64,000 nt of DNA from Mycolicibacterium aromaticivorans JS19b1 = JCM 16368. Lineage in GTDB: Bacteria; Actinomycetota; Actinomycetes; Mycobacteriales; Mycobacteriaceae. This document shows, in pieces, positions 47,836-55,830 of this stretch. Positions within the stretch are counted from its first letter, which is position 1. Every line of letters starts with the position of its first letter. The stretch spans positions 4,836,001-4,900,000 of the forward strand of contig NZ_JALN02000001.1 in the NCBI RefSeq assembly GCF_000559085.1. The letters are read 5' to 3'. The notes under the pieces are model-generated. The model did no database searches, had not been told where the DNA came from, and saw only the letters and a program-made list of their open reading frames with translations. Made by a program: the position numbers and the translations under genes.

Positions 47836-48559
47836 CAACGCACCACTGCTCGAGGTTCGCGACGCTGTCGTTCACTACGGCAGGATCGAAGCGCTGCACG
47901 GGGTTTCACTCGAAGTGCGGCAGGGTGAGCTGGTGACGCTGTTGGGCTCCAACGGCGCCGGTAAGACCACGATGATGCGCGCGATCTCCGGCCTGCGGCC
48001 GTTGTCGTCGGGATCGGTGTGGTTCGAGGGCCGCAACATCAGCCGGGTCAAAGCCCATCAGCGCGCCATCGACGGACTCATCCAGGCTCCCGAGGGTCGC
48101 GGCGTCTTTCCCGGCATGACCGTGACCGAGAACCTCGAAATGGGCTGCTACGGACGCAAGTTCGACAGCAAGACCGAGCACCGTGAGCGCCTGGATTGGG
48201 TGTTCGAAACCTTCCCGAGGCTCGCCGAGCGCCGTACTCAGGTCGGCGGCACCTTGTCCGGTGGAGAGCAGCAGATGCTGGCGATCGGGCGCGCGCTGAT
48301 GGCCCGCCCACGGGTGCTGCTGCTCGACGAGCCGTCGATGGGCTTGGCGCCCATGATCATTTCGCAGATCTTCAAGATCATCTCCGAGATCAACGCGCAG
48401 GGCACCACCGTCCTGCTGGTGGAGCAGAACGCCCAGCAGGCGCTGACCCGCTCCGACCGCGCCTACATCTTGGAGACCGGAACGATCACCCGCAGCGGGG
48501 TGGCCCGAGAGTTGTTGGCCGACGACAGCATTCGCGCGGCCTACCTCGGCGTGGCGTAG
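47822..48559 (+). CDS. livF: Branched-chain amino acid ABC transporter ATPase LivF
   Basis: A 245-aa ATPase: Walker A GSNGAGKTT, signature LSGGEQQM, Walker B VLLLDEPSMGLAP and the LivF-specific ending VEQNAQQAL. It starts 14 bp before the end of livG and is the last gene of the livKHMGF-type operon. Confidence 0.95.
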   Translation: MTSSDNAPLLEVRDAVVHYGRIEALHGVSLEVRQGELVTLLGSNGAGKTTMMRAISGLRPLSSGSVWFEGRNISRVKAHQRAIDGLIQAPEGRGVFPGMTVTENLEMGCYGRKFDSKTEHRERLDWVFETFPRLAERRTQVGGTLSGGEQQMLAIGRALMARPRVLLLDEPSMGLAPMIISQIFKIISEINAQGTTVLLVEQNAQQALTRSDRAYILETGTITRSGVARELLADDSIRAAYLGVA

Positions 48560-49042
48560 TCAGTCGGAGAGCTTGGTCAGCAATAGGTAAGCGCTGGTCA
48601 GGCCCCCCACGATCGCGGCGCAGGTGGTGGGCAGCAGCGCGTACGGAGCCCACCGCACACCGGTCAGTAGCAGTAGGCCCGTCACCGCGACGCCGAGTGC
48701 CGTGCTGACATTTGGGTTGACCCGCTTCAAGACTCGGCCCAGTGGGTTCTCGCCGGCGACGTCTCCGGCTTCCTTGTCCAGGAAGATCAGCAGGATCGCG
48801 GCGCCCACAGCGAGCACGATGAGCTCGCCGCCGATCACCCGGTTCGGCTGGGATGGAACAACCAGTACGACCGCGACCAGCAGCAGCATCGTGAACACCA
48901 CCAAGGTTTGTGCTGCGCGTCCGCGGAGGCTGGCGGAGTCGCCGATCTGCTTGGCATGGATCGAGATCGTGACAAACAGCAATCCGACCAGCGCTCCGCC
49001 GACGCCGCCCACTATGACGGCAAAGGAGTCCCAACCAGGCAT
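48560..49042 (-). CDS. Five-helix membrane protein, unknown
   Basis: A 160-aa protein with about five hydrophobic segments and a short polar loop (DKEAGDVAGENPLGRVLKR) between helices three and four. ATG 49042 begins MPGWDSFAVIVGG; the longer open frame upstream is Arg-rich and covers map. Its stop abuts the livF stop. No family recognised. Confidence 0.6.
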   Translation of the reverse strand: MPGWDSFAVIVGGVGGALVGLLFVTISIHAKQIGDSASLRGRAAQTLVVFTMLLLVAVVLVVPSQPNRVIGGELIVLAVGAAILLIFLDKEAGDVAGENPLGRVLKRVNPNVSTALGVAVTGLLLLTGVRWAPYALLPTTCAAIVGGLTSAYLLLTKLSD

Positions 49043-49086
49043 CAGATGACGGTACCGGCCGGAGCCGAGCCGGGCTGGTTGGGTTT

Positions 49087-49857
49087 CTACCCGACCAGAG
49101 TGAGCACGCGCGGACCGTGCTCGGTGATCGCGATGGTGTGCTCGGAATGGGCGGTGTTGGATCCGTCGGCCGCGCGCAGTGTCCAACCGTCCGGATCGAC
49201 GACCAGCTGGTTGGCTCCGCGTCCCCACCACGGCTCCAGCGCCAGCGTCAGGCCGGGTTTGAGGACCATGCCGCGACCGCGCTTGCCTCTGTTCGGCACG
49301 TGCGGGTCCTCATGCATGGTGCGGCCCAGCCCGTGACCGCCGAAGTCGGTGTTGACGGCGTACCCCGCGGCGGCGGCCACGTCGCCGATGGCCGCCGAGA
49401 TGTCGCCGAGCCGTCCGCCCGGGACCGCGGCCGCGATGCCGGCGGCCAGGGCGCGGCGCGTGGAGTCGACCAGCGCGGTGTCCGCGGCGTCCGAGGTGTC
49501 GCCGACCACCACCGTGATCGCGGAGTCCGCCACCCATCCGTCGATCGAGACGGCGAAGTCCAGCTTCAGCAGATCGCCGTCGCGCAACACGTAGTCCCAC
49601 GGAAGACCATGCAGCACAGCATCATTGACCGAGAGGCAGATGACATTGCGGAAGGGGCCGCGGCCGAACGACGGCGAGTAGTCCCAGTAGCAGGATGTCG
49701 CGCCGCGCTCGTCGATCAGCGCCCTCGCGCGGTGTTCGAGCTGCATCAGGTTCACGCCCGGCTCGGCGTCGTGCGCCAGCGCGGCCAGTGTGCGCGCGAC
49801 GAAATCGCCGGTGACGGCCATCTTGTCGATTTCTTTGGCGGTTTTGAGTTCGATCAT
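49087..49857 (-). CDS. map: Methionine aminopeptidase, type I
   Basis: Map removes the initiator Met from new proteins. It is 256 aa with all five metal ligands: Asp in LKLDFAV, Asp in VADSAITV, His in GGHGLGRTMHEDP, Glu in LALEPW and Glu in AHSEHTIAI. The substrate His is in VLHGLP. There is no N-terminal SH3/zinc-finger extension. It is divergent from an XRE regulator across a 50-bp region with a palindrome. Mycobacteria usually have two other map genes, so this may be an extra paralogue. Confidence 0.93.
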   Translation of the reverse strand: MIELKTAKEIDKMAVTGDFVARTLAALAHDAEPGVNLMQLEHRARALIDERGATSCYWDYSPSFGRGPFRNVICLSVNDAVLHGLPWDYVLRDGDLLKLDFAVSIDGWVADSAITVVVGDTSDAADTALVDSTRRALAAGIAAAVPGGRLGDISAAIGDVAAAAGYAVNTDFGGHGLGRTMHEDPHVPNRGKRGRGMVLKPGLTLALEPWWGRGANQLVVDPDGWTLRAADGSNTAHSEHTIAITEHGPRVLTLVG

Positions 49858-49878
49858 CGGAATGCGGCTCCCTGCTGT

Positions 49879-49900
49879 CGGTATTTTTATACCGTATACT
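49879..49900. promoter_or_regulatory. Divergent map/XRE promoter with a perfect operator palindrome
   Basis: CGGTATTTTTATACCG (49879-49894) is a perfect palindrome with 6-bp arms and a 4-bp centre. Read leftward it contains TATAAA, a -10 for map with a 20-nt leader and GGGAG. The adjoining TATACT (49895-49900) is a -10 for the XRE gene whose ATG lies 7 bp later, so that transcript would be leaderless. A repressor bound here would cover both promoters. Confidence 0.6.
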
Positions 49901-49907
49901 CGGCCGC

Positions 49908-50186
49908 ATGGTGCGTGTGCCGCTGACCCCCGAACAGATTCGAGCCGGACAGCGCCTCGGCGCGTTGATCAGGACGGCCCGGGCCGGCCGTTCACCCGAG
50001 CTCGTCGCCAACGATGCGGGCATCTCGCCAGAGACGCTGCGCAAGATCGAAGTCGGCAGGCTGCCCAGCCCGAGTTTTGGCACCGTCGTAAGCCTGTGCG
50101 AGGCACTGGGTTTGCCGTTGCAGGACGCCGTCGACGTATGGCGGGACGACGATGCGGCGCAGGCTAGTCGACGCGAAACCGCTTGA
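49908..50186 (+). CDS. XRE-family helix-turn-helix regulator
   Basis: A 92-aa DNA-binding protein with one HTH_3 domain: LGALIRTARAGRSPELVANDAGISPETLRKIE at residues 18-49, then a helix ending SLCEALGLPLQDAVDVW. No effector domain is visible. It is divergent from map, and the shared palindrome suggests that it represses both. Its 3' end overlaps the convergent DUF167 gene by 23 bp. Confidence 0.82.
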   Translation: MVRVPLTPEQIRAGQRLGALIRTARAGRSPELVANDAGISPETLRKIEVGRLPSPSFGTVVSLCEALGLPLQDAVDVWRDDDAAQASRRETA

Positions 50187-50391
50187 CCCGAGACGTCGCT
50201 CCGGCCGTCAACGTCACGGCGCTGCGCGCCACCCCCAGGTGCTCCGCGAGCAGCCGAGCCGCGGCCTCGGTGGCTTTGCCCTCATTGGCCGGCTCACGTA
50301 CGAAGATCGTCAGCGAGCCGTCGTCGGCAGTCTCGACCAGCGGCCCCTTGCGGCTGCCCGGCTTGACGGTGACGACGACGGTCCGGCTCAC
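50164..50391 (-). CDS. DUF167/YggU family protein
   Basis: A 75-aa protein of the UPF0235 family: VTVKPGSRKGP at the start, then REPANEGKATEAAARLLAEHLGV and a C-terminal GATSRVKRFRV. The family has a small alpha/beta fold and no established function. GTG 50391 starts immediately after the upstream thiolase-like gene (stop at 50392), so they are probably co-transcribed. Confidence 0.85.
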   Translation of the reverse strand: MSRTVVVTVKPGSRKGPLVETADDGSLTIFVREPANEGKATEAAARLLAEHLGVARSAVTLTAGATSRVKRFRVD

Positions 50392-51591
50392 CTAGCGCGC
50401 GACGACCACCGACGAGCCGTGACCGAACAGGCCCTGGTTGGCGGTCACGCCGACCTTGGCGCCCTCGACCTGACGTCCGGTGGCCTGACCCTTGAGTTGC
50501 CAGGTGAGTTCGCAGACCTGGGCGATCGCCTGGGCGGGGATGGCCTCGCCGAAGCTGGCCAGCCCGCCGGAGGCGTTGACCGGAATCCGGCCGCCGATCG
50601 TGGTGGCGCCGCTGCGGAGCAGCTGTTCGGCTTCGCCCTTGGCGCACAAGCCCAGATGCTCGTACCAGTCGAGTTCCAGCGCGGTGGACAGGTCATAGAC
50701 TTCGGCCAGCGACAGGTCCTCGGGGCCGATCCCGGCCTCGGCGTAGGCGGCGTCGAGGATCTGATCCTTGAACACCCGGTCCGGTCCTGGCACCACGGCG
50801 GTGGAATCGGTTGCGATGTCCGGCAATTCGGGCAGGTGCTGCGGATATTGCGGGCTCTGCAGGCTCACCGCGCGTACCGACGGCACGCCTTGTACCGAGC
50901 CGAGATGCTTCTCGGCGAACGCCTTGCTGGCCACGACCACCGCGGCCGCGCCATCGGAGGTCGCGCAGATGTCAAGCAGCCGAAGGGGATCGGAGACCAC
51001 CGGGCTGGCAAGCACGTCCTCGACGCTGGCCTCCTTGCGGTAGCGGGCGTACGGGTTGTTCAACCCGTGCTGCGCATTCTTGACCTTCACCTGAGCGAAG
51101 TCCTCGAGGGTGGCCCCGTAAAGGTCCATCCGGCGGCGCGCCAGCAGCGCGAAGTACACCGTATTGGTGGCGCCGATCAGGTGGAAGCGCTGCCAGTCGG
51201 GATCGTTGCGGCGTTCCCCGCCGACCGGGGCGAAAAAGCCCTTCGGGGTGGTGTCCGCGCCGATGACCAGTGCCACGTCGCAGAAGCCGGCCAGGATCTG
51301 CGCCCGCGCGCTCTGCAGGGCCTGCGAGCCGCTCGCGCAGGCCGCATAGCTCGAGGTGACCGGGATGCCGTTCCAGCCGAGTTTCTGCGCGAACGTCGCA
51401 CCGGCCACGAAGCCGGGGTAGCCGTTGCGGATGGTGTCGGCGCCGGCCACCAACTGGATCTGGCGCCAGTCCAGGCCGGCTTCGGCCAGCGCGGCGCGGG
51501 CGGCGACGACGCCGTACTCGGTGAAGTCGCGGCCCCACTTGCCCCAGGGGTGCATGCCTGCGCCGAGGATGTAGACGGGCTCAGCGGTCAT
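50392..51591 (-). CDS. Thiolase-like lipid-transfer protein (SCP-2 thiolase, Rv1627c-like)
   Basis: A 399-aa thiolase-fold protein. The nucleophile-region Cys is in SSYAACASGSQAL (about residue 89), but the usual C-terminal Cys/His motifs are altered (GHGSSVVVAR), as in non-condensing SCP-2 thiolases that pair with DUF35 proteins as aldolases or lyases. ATG 51591 overlaps the DUF35 stop (ATGA). A KstR-type operator precedes the pair, so a role in sterol or side-chain degradation is plausible. The substrate is not known. Confidence 0.85.
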   Translation of the reverse strand: MTAEPVYILGAGMHPWGKWGRDFTEYGVVAARAALAEAGLDWRQIQLVAGADTIRNGYPGFVAGATFAQKLGWNGIPVTSSYAACASGSQALQSARAQILAGFCDVALVIGADTTPKGFFAPVGGERRNDPDWQRFHLIGATNTVYFALLARRRMDLYGATLEDFAQVKVKNAQHGLNNPYARYRKEASVEDVLASPVVSDPLRLLDICATSDGAAAVVVASKAFAEKHLGSVQGVPSVRAVSLQSPQYPQHLPELPDIATDSTAVVPGPDRVFKDQILDAAYAEAGIGPEDLSLAEVYDLSTALELDWYEHLGLCAKGEAEQLLRSGATTIGGRIPVNASGGLASFGEAIPAQAIAQVCELTWQLKGQATGRQVEGAKVGVTANQGLFGHGSSVVVAR

Positions 51592-52040
51592 TTGGCGATC
51601 TCCCATGCGTAGGTGACGCGCTCGGTGCCGTCGTCGTCGGTGTAGAGCGTCATGGTGGTCAGCTCCACCTCCATACCGACCTTCAAATCAGCGGCCAGCG
51701 TGCCTTCGGCGACCTTGCCCAGCACGATCAGGCCCTCGTCGGCGAGCTCGACAGCGGCGACCGCGAACGGTTCGAACGGGTCCGGCGACGGATACGGCGG
51801 GGGAGGTGCGTAGCGGTTCTCGGTATAGCTCCACACCGTGCCGCGCCGCGAGAGCGCGACGGCGTCGAGGACATCGCTGTCACACGCCGGGTTGGGGCAG
51901 TTGTTGGCCCGCGGCGGGAACACGTATGTCCCGCACTGAGGACACTTGCCGCCGATCAGATGCGGCACACCGGCGTCGTCGTGGTCCCACCAACCATCGA
52001 TCGCCGGTAGTTGCGTGGGGGCGTCTGGAGAAGCTGGCAC
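51588..52040 (-). CDS. DUF35/OB-fold zinc-ribbon protein, partner of the thiolase-like protein (Rv1628c-like)
   Basis: A 150-aa protein with a rubredoxin-like zinc ribbon (CPQCGTYVFPPRANNCPNPAC, four Cys) and a C-terminal OB fold (GTVWSYTENRYAPP, IVLGKVAEG). DUF35 proteins bind SCP-2 thiolases to make active complexes, as in the Ltp2 aldolase of steroid catabolism. GTG 52040 is the first start; a KstR-like site lies about 33 bp upstream. Confidence 0.85.
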   Translation of the reverse strand: MPASPDAPTQLPAIDGWWDHDDAGVPHLIGGKCPQCGTYVFPPRANNCPNPACDSDVLDAVALSRRGTVWSYTENRYAPPPPYPSPDPFEPFAVAAVELADEGLIVLGKVAEGTLAADLKVGMEVELTTMTLYTDDDGTERVTYAWEIAK

Positions 52041-52072
52041 GGGGTCATCGTAAGCGATGCGACCCGCCGAAT

Positions 52073-52086
52073 TGAAACGTGTTCCA
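52073..52086. promoter_or_regulatory. KstR-type operator
   Basis: TGAAACGTGTTCCA fits the KstR consensus TnnAACnnGTTnnA at every fixed position. It lies in the divergent gap between the DUF35/thiolase-like pair (minus) and a 98-aa protein (plus). KstR represses sterol catabolism genes in mycobacteria until a cholesterol-derived CoA ester is present. Confidence 0.65.
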
Positions 52087-52134
52087 GTTCAGAAGTTGGG
52101 ATCGGTAGCCGGCCACGAGAGGTGAAGTCGTGGC

Positions 52135-52431
52135 ATGGGACTTTTCAAGAAACTGAGGGATCCGGCCCTGCTGGGCGGCCCGTCGAACGCGTCGGTGGCC
52201 GACGACGACCCGATCTGGGAACCGATCAACGGCATCTCGTTGGGCAATTACGCCGAACTCGCCCTCGCCGCGCAGAAACGCGGTGTCACCGACGAGGCCG
52301 GCATGATCGCACTCGGTCAGGAACGCGGCTGGGATCCGGCCGACACGAAGGCCGCGCTCGACGGATGGGTGCAGCGGATGGGCCAGTCGATGGCCGTCGG
52401 GCAGCGATTTCGCAAGCTCCTCGGGTACTGA
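52135..52431 (+). CDS. Small conserved cytosolic protein, unknown
   Basis: A 98-aa soluble protein with no signal or membrane segment. It reads as a small helical domain with GISLGNYAELALAAQKRGV and RMGQSMAVGQRFRKLLGY at the C-terminus. ATG 52135 has GAGAGGTGA upstream. It is divergent from the KstR-associated DUF35 gene and 29 bp upstream of polA. No named family recognised. Confidence 0.65.
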   Translation: MGLFKKLRDPALLGGPSNASVADDDPIWEPINGISLGNYAELALAAQKRGVTDEAGMIALGQERGWDPADTKAALDGWVQRMGQSMAVGQRFRKLLGY

Positions 52432-52463
52432 GTGTCGGGGGCGGTGCATAGAGTGATGGCGTG
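52432..52463 (+). promoter_or_regulatory. Probable leaderless polA promoter resembling the RecA-NDp/PafBC class
   Basis: GTGTCGGGG (52432-52440) is followed by exactly 8 bp and TAGAGT (52449-52454). The DNA-damage motif is TTGTCRGTG-N8-TAnnnT. Two of nine upstream positions differ. The -10 ends 6 bp before the polA GTG, so the transcript would begin at the start codon. Confidence 0.4.
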
Positions 52464-55172
52464 ACGGCGAGCGCTACGGACCAGAAACCGACCCTGCTGC
52501 TGCTGGATGGCAATTCGCTCGCGTTCCGGGCGTTCTATGCGCTGCCCGCCGAGAACTTCAAGACCAAGAACGGGCTGACCACCAACGCGGTCTATGGCTT
52601 CACCGCCATGCTGATCAACCTGCTGCGTGACGAGGCGCCCACCCACGTGGCCGCCGCCTTCGACGTCTCCCGGCAGACCTTCCGCAAGGAGAAGTACCCG
52701 GAGTATAAAGAGGGCCGCTCGGCAACGCCGGACGAGTTCCGCGGCCAGATCGAGATCACCAAAGAAGTGCTCAACGCACTCGGGATCACCGTTCTGGCCG
52801 AGCCCGGCTTCGAGGCCGACGACATCATCGCCACGCTGGCCACCCAGGCCGAGCAGGAGGACTACCGGGTGCTGGTGGTCACCGGCGACCGGGACGCGCT
52901 GCAACTGGTCAGCCCGGACGTCACGGTGCTCTACCCGCGCAAGGGCGTGAGCGACCTCACCCGGTTCACCCCCGAGGCGGTCGTGGAGAAGTACGGCCTG
53001 ACCCCGACGCAGTACCCCGACTTCGCGGCGTTGCGCGGCGACCCGAGCGACAACCTGCCGGGCATCCCGGGGGTGGGCGAGAAAACCGCCGCCAAATGGA
53101 TCGTCGAATACGGCTCGCTGCAGGGCTTGGTCGACAACGTCGACTCGGTGCGCGGCAAAGTCGGAGATGCGTTGCGCGAGAACCTGTCCAGCGTCATCCT
53201 CAACCGGGAACTCACCGACCTGGTCAAGGAGGTTCCGCTGGCGCAGACCCCCGACACGCTGCGGGTGCAGCCGTGGGACCGCGACCAGATCCACCGTCTT
53301 TTTGACGACCTCGAATTCCGGGTCTTGCGCGATCGGCTGTTCGACACGCTGGCCGCCGTCGAACCCGAGGTCGACGAGGGCTTTGACGTCCGCGGTGGGC
53401 AACTCGAACCCGGCACGGTGGCGGCGTGGCTGGACGAGCACGCCCGCACCGGCGCCCGGTCCGGTGTCGCGGTCGTCGGCACCCACCGGGTGTACGACGG
53501 TGATGCCACCGCTGTGGCGATCGCCACCGCCGACGGCGACGGCGCCTACATCGACACCGCCGGTCTGACGCCCGACGACGAGGCCGCGCTGGGGGCGTGG
53601 CTGGCCGACGAGAGCGCGCCGAAGGTGTTGCACGAAGCCAAGATTGCAATGCATGACTTGGCCGGCCGGGGCTGGCAGCTGGCCGGTGTCACTTCCGATA
53701 CCGCGCTGGCGGCGTATCTGGTGCGGCCCGGGCAGCGCAGTTTCGCCCTCGACGACCTGTCGCTGCGTTACCTGCGTCGCGAGCTGCGTGCCGACAACCC
53801 TGAGCAGCAACAGCTTTCGCTCCTCGACGACAGTGAAGGCGTGGACGATCAGGCGGTGCAGACGCTCATCCTGCGCGCCCGCGCGGTCGCCGACCTGGCC
53901 GACGCACTGGATGAGGAGCTGGAGCGCATCGACTCGTCGTCACTGCTGGGCCAGATGGAGCTGCCGGTGCAGGCTGTGCTGGCCGGGTTGGAGAATGTCG
54001 GCATCGCCGTCGATTTGGACAAGCTGAACACTCTGGAGCGGGAGTTCGCCGAGCAGATTCGGCAAGCCGCCGACGCGGCGTACGAGGTGATCGGTAAACA
54101 GATCAACCTGGGTTCGCCCAAGCAGCTGCAGGTTGTGCTGTTCGACGAGCTCGGCATGCCGAAGACCAAGCGCACCAAGACCGGCTACACCACCGACGCC
54201 GACGCGCTGCAGTCCCTGTTCGACAAGACCGGACACCCATTCCTCGAGCATCTGCTGGCGCACCGCGACGCCACCCGGCTCAAGGTCACGGTCGACGGGC
54301 TGCTCAAGTCGGTGGCCGCCGATGGGCGCATCCACACCACGTTCAACCAGACCATCGCCGCGACCGGGCGGCTGTCGTCGACCGAGCCCAACCTGCAGAA
54401 CATCCCGATCCGCACCGACGCCGGGCGCCGGATCCGCGACGCGTTCATCGTCGGATCGGGCGGTGGCTCGGCATTCAGCGAGTTGATGACCGCCGACTAC
54501 AGCCAGATCGAGATGCGGATCATGGCGCACCTGTCCAAGGACGAAGGCCTGATCGAGGCGTTCCGGACCGGGGAGGACCTGCACTCGTTCGTGGCGTCGC
54601 GCGCGTTCGACGTCCCCATCGACGAGGTCAACGCCGAACTGCGGCGCCGCGTCAAGGCGATGTCGTACGGCCTGGCCTACGGGCTCAGCGCCTACGGTTT
54701 GTCGGCGCAGCTGAAGATCTCGACCGAAGAAGCCAAGGTCCAGATGGAGCAGTACTTCAACCGGTTCGGCGGCATCCGGGACTACCTGCGCGACATCGTC
54801 GACCAAGCCCGTAAAGACGGATACACCTCGACCGTGTTCGGCCGCCGGCGTTACCTGCCGGAGCTGGACAGCAGCAACCGGCAGGTGCGCGAGGCCGCCG
54901 AACGCGCCGCGCTCAACGCACCCATCCAGGGCAGCGCCGCCGACCTGATCAAGGTGGCGATGATCAACGTCGACTCGGCGATCAAGGAGCGTGGACTGGC
55001 ATCGCGCATGCTCCTGCAGGTGCACGACGAGCTGCTGTTCGAAGTCGCGGACGGCGAACGTGACACCCTCGACGAGCTGGTGCGCGACAAGATGGGGAGC
55101 GCGTACCCGCTGGAAGTTCCGTTGGAGGTGTCGGTGGGTTACGGCCGAAGCTGGGACGCCGCCGCGCACTGA
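52461..55172 (+). CDS. polA: DNA polymerase I
   Basis: PolA fills gaps in repair and replaces RNA primers. The 903 aa include an N-terminal 5'-3' exonuclease (LLDGNSLAFRAFYALP; DDIIATLA; LPGIPGVGEKTA), a central proofreading-like domain without the expected acidic residues (about 320-500), and the polymerase with motif A DYSQIEMRIMAHL, motif B RRRVKAMSYGLAYGLSAYG and motif C VHDELLFEV. GTG start, length as in M. tuberculosis. Its 3' end overlaps the convergent TRIC-type gene by 34 bp. Confidence 0.97.
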   Translation: MTASATDQKPTLLLLDGNSLAFRAFYALPAENFKTKNGLTTNAVYGFTAMLINLLRDEAPTHVAAAFDVSRQTFRKEKYPEYKEGRSATPDEFRGQIEITKEVLNALGITVLAEPGFEADDIIATLATQAEQEDYRVLVVTGDRDALQLVSPDVTVLYPRKGVSDLTRFTPEAVVEKYGLTPTQYPDFAALRGDPSDNLPGIPGVGEKTAAKWIVEYGSLQGLVDNVDSVRGKVGDALRENLSSVILNRELTDLVKEVPLAQTPDTLRVQPWDRDQIHRLFDDLEFRVLRDRLFDTLAAVEPEVDEGFDVRGGQLEPGTVAAWLDEHARTGARSGVAVVGTHRVYDGDATAVAIATADGDGAYIDTAGLTPDDEAALGAWLADESAPKVLHEAKIAMHDLAGRGWQLAGVTSDTALAAYLVRPGQRSFALDDLSLRYLRRELRADNPEQQQLSLLDDSEGVDDQAVQTLILRARAVADLADALDEELERIDSSSLLGQMELPVQAVLAGLENVGIAVDLDKLNTLEREFAEQIRQAADAAYEVIGKQINLGSPKQLQVVLFDELGMPKTKRTKTGYTTDADALQSLFDKTGHPFLEHLLAHRDATRLKVTVDGLLKSVAADGRIHTTFNQTIAATGRLSSTEPNLQNIPIRTDAGRRIRDAFIVGSGGGSAFSELMTADYSQIEMRIMAHLSKDEGLIEAFRTGEDLHSFVASRAFDVPIDEVNAELRRRVKAMSYGLAYGLSAYGLSAQLKISTEEAKVQMEQYFNRFGGIRDYLRDIVDQARKDGYTSTVFGRRRYLPELDSSNRQVREAAERAALNAPIQGSAADLIKVAMINVDSAIKERGLASRMLLQVHDELLFEVADGERDTLDELVRDKMGSAYPLEVPLEVSVGYGRSWDAAAH

Positions 55173-55807
55173 CGGTCCTCGACGGTGGCGGGGTTGACGT
55201 GCAACTCGCGAGGCCCCGTCGGTAGCCGCCAGTGGAACGTGATCGCCGCCAGCCGCAACAGGGTGGCCACGATCGACCCGACGGCCACCCCCAACCACTG
55301 CGAGCCGACCGAATCGATCGCGACGTAGACAACTGCGCCCAGCATGGCCGGCGCCGCATACATGTCGTCGGGACCCATCACCATCGGGACCTCCCGCGCG
55401 ACGATGTCACGCATGATGGTGCCGGCGATCGCGGACACCATGCCCAGCAGTGCGGCGGCGAAATAGCTGGCGCCGTGATCGACCGATATCGCCGCGCCGG
55501 TGGTCGCGAAAAATCCCATGCCGATGGCGTCGAGCACCAGCACGAGTTGGCTCAACTTGATCACCAGCTTGGCGAAAGCCGTGGTCAGCACCGCAGCCAC
55601 GAAACACACCGTGACAGGAGCCCAGTGCTGCAGCGACGCCGGCGGGAACGCGCCCAGTAGCACGTCGCGCATCACATTCCCCCCGATGCCGGTCAAGACG
55701 GCCAGGACGGCGATGCCGAACAGGTCGAACCCCTTGCGGACACCGACCACCGCACCGGATGCGGCGAGGACTGCGATCCCCGCGTATTCCAGGATGTGCT
55801 GGATCAT
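55139..55807 (-). CDS. TRIC-type cation channel family protein (UPF0126/YicG)
   Basis: A 222-aa membrane protein with seven helices in two homologous halves. Each half has the TRIC motif: TGIGGNVMRDVLLG in the first and SAIAGTIMRDIVAREVP in the second. Bacterial TRIC homologues form trimeric K+/Na+ channels. ATG 55807. The hydrophilic C-terminal tail is encoded over the end of polA. Confidence 0.87.
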   Translation of the reverse strand: MIQHILEYAGIAVLAASGAVVGVRKGFDLFGIAVLAVLTGIGGNVMRDVLLGAFPPASLQHWAPVTVCFVAAVLTTAFAKLVIKLSQLVLVLDAIGMGFFATTGAAISVDHGASYFAAALLGMVSAIAGTIMRDIVAREVPMVMGPDDMYAAPAMLGAVVYVAIDSVGSQWLGVAVGSIVATLLRLAAITFHWRLPTGPRELHVNPATVEDRQCAAASQLRP

Positions 55808-55830
55808 GCCCGCGAAGGTAGGAGGCGAAG

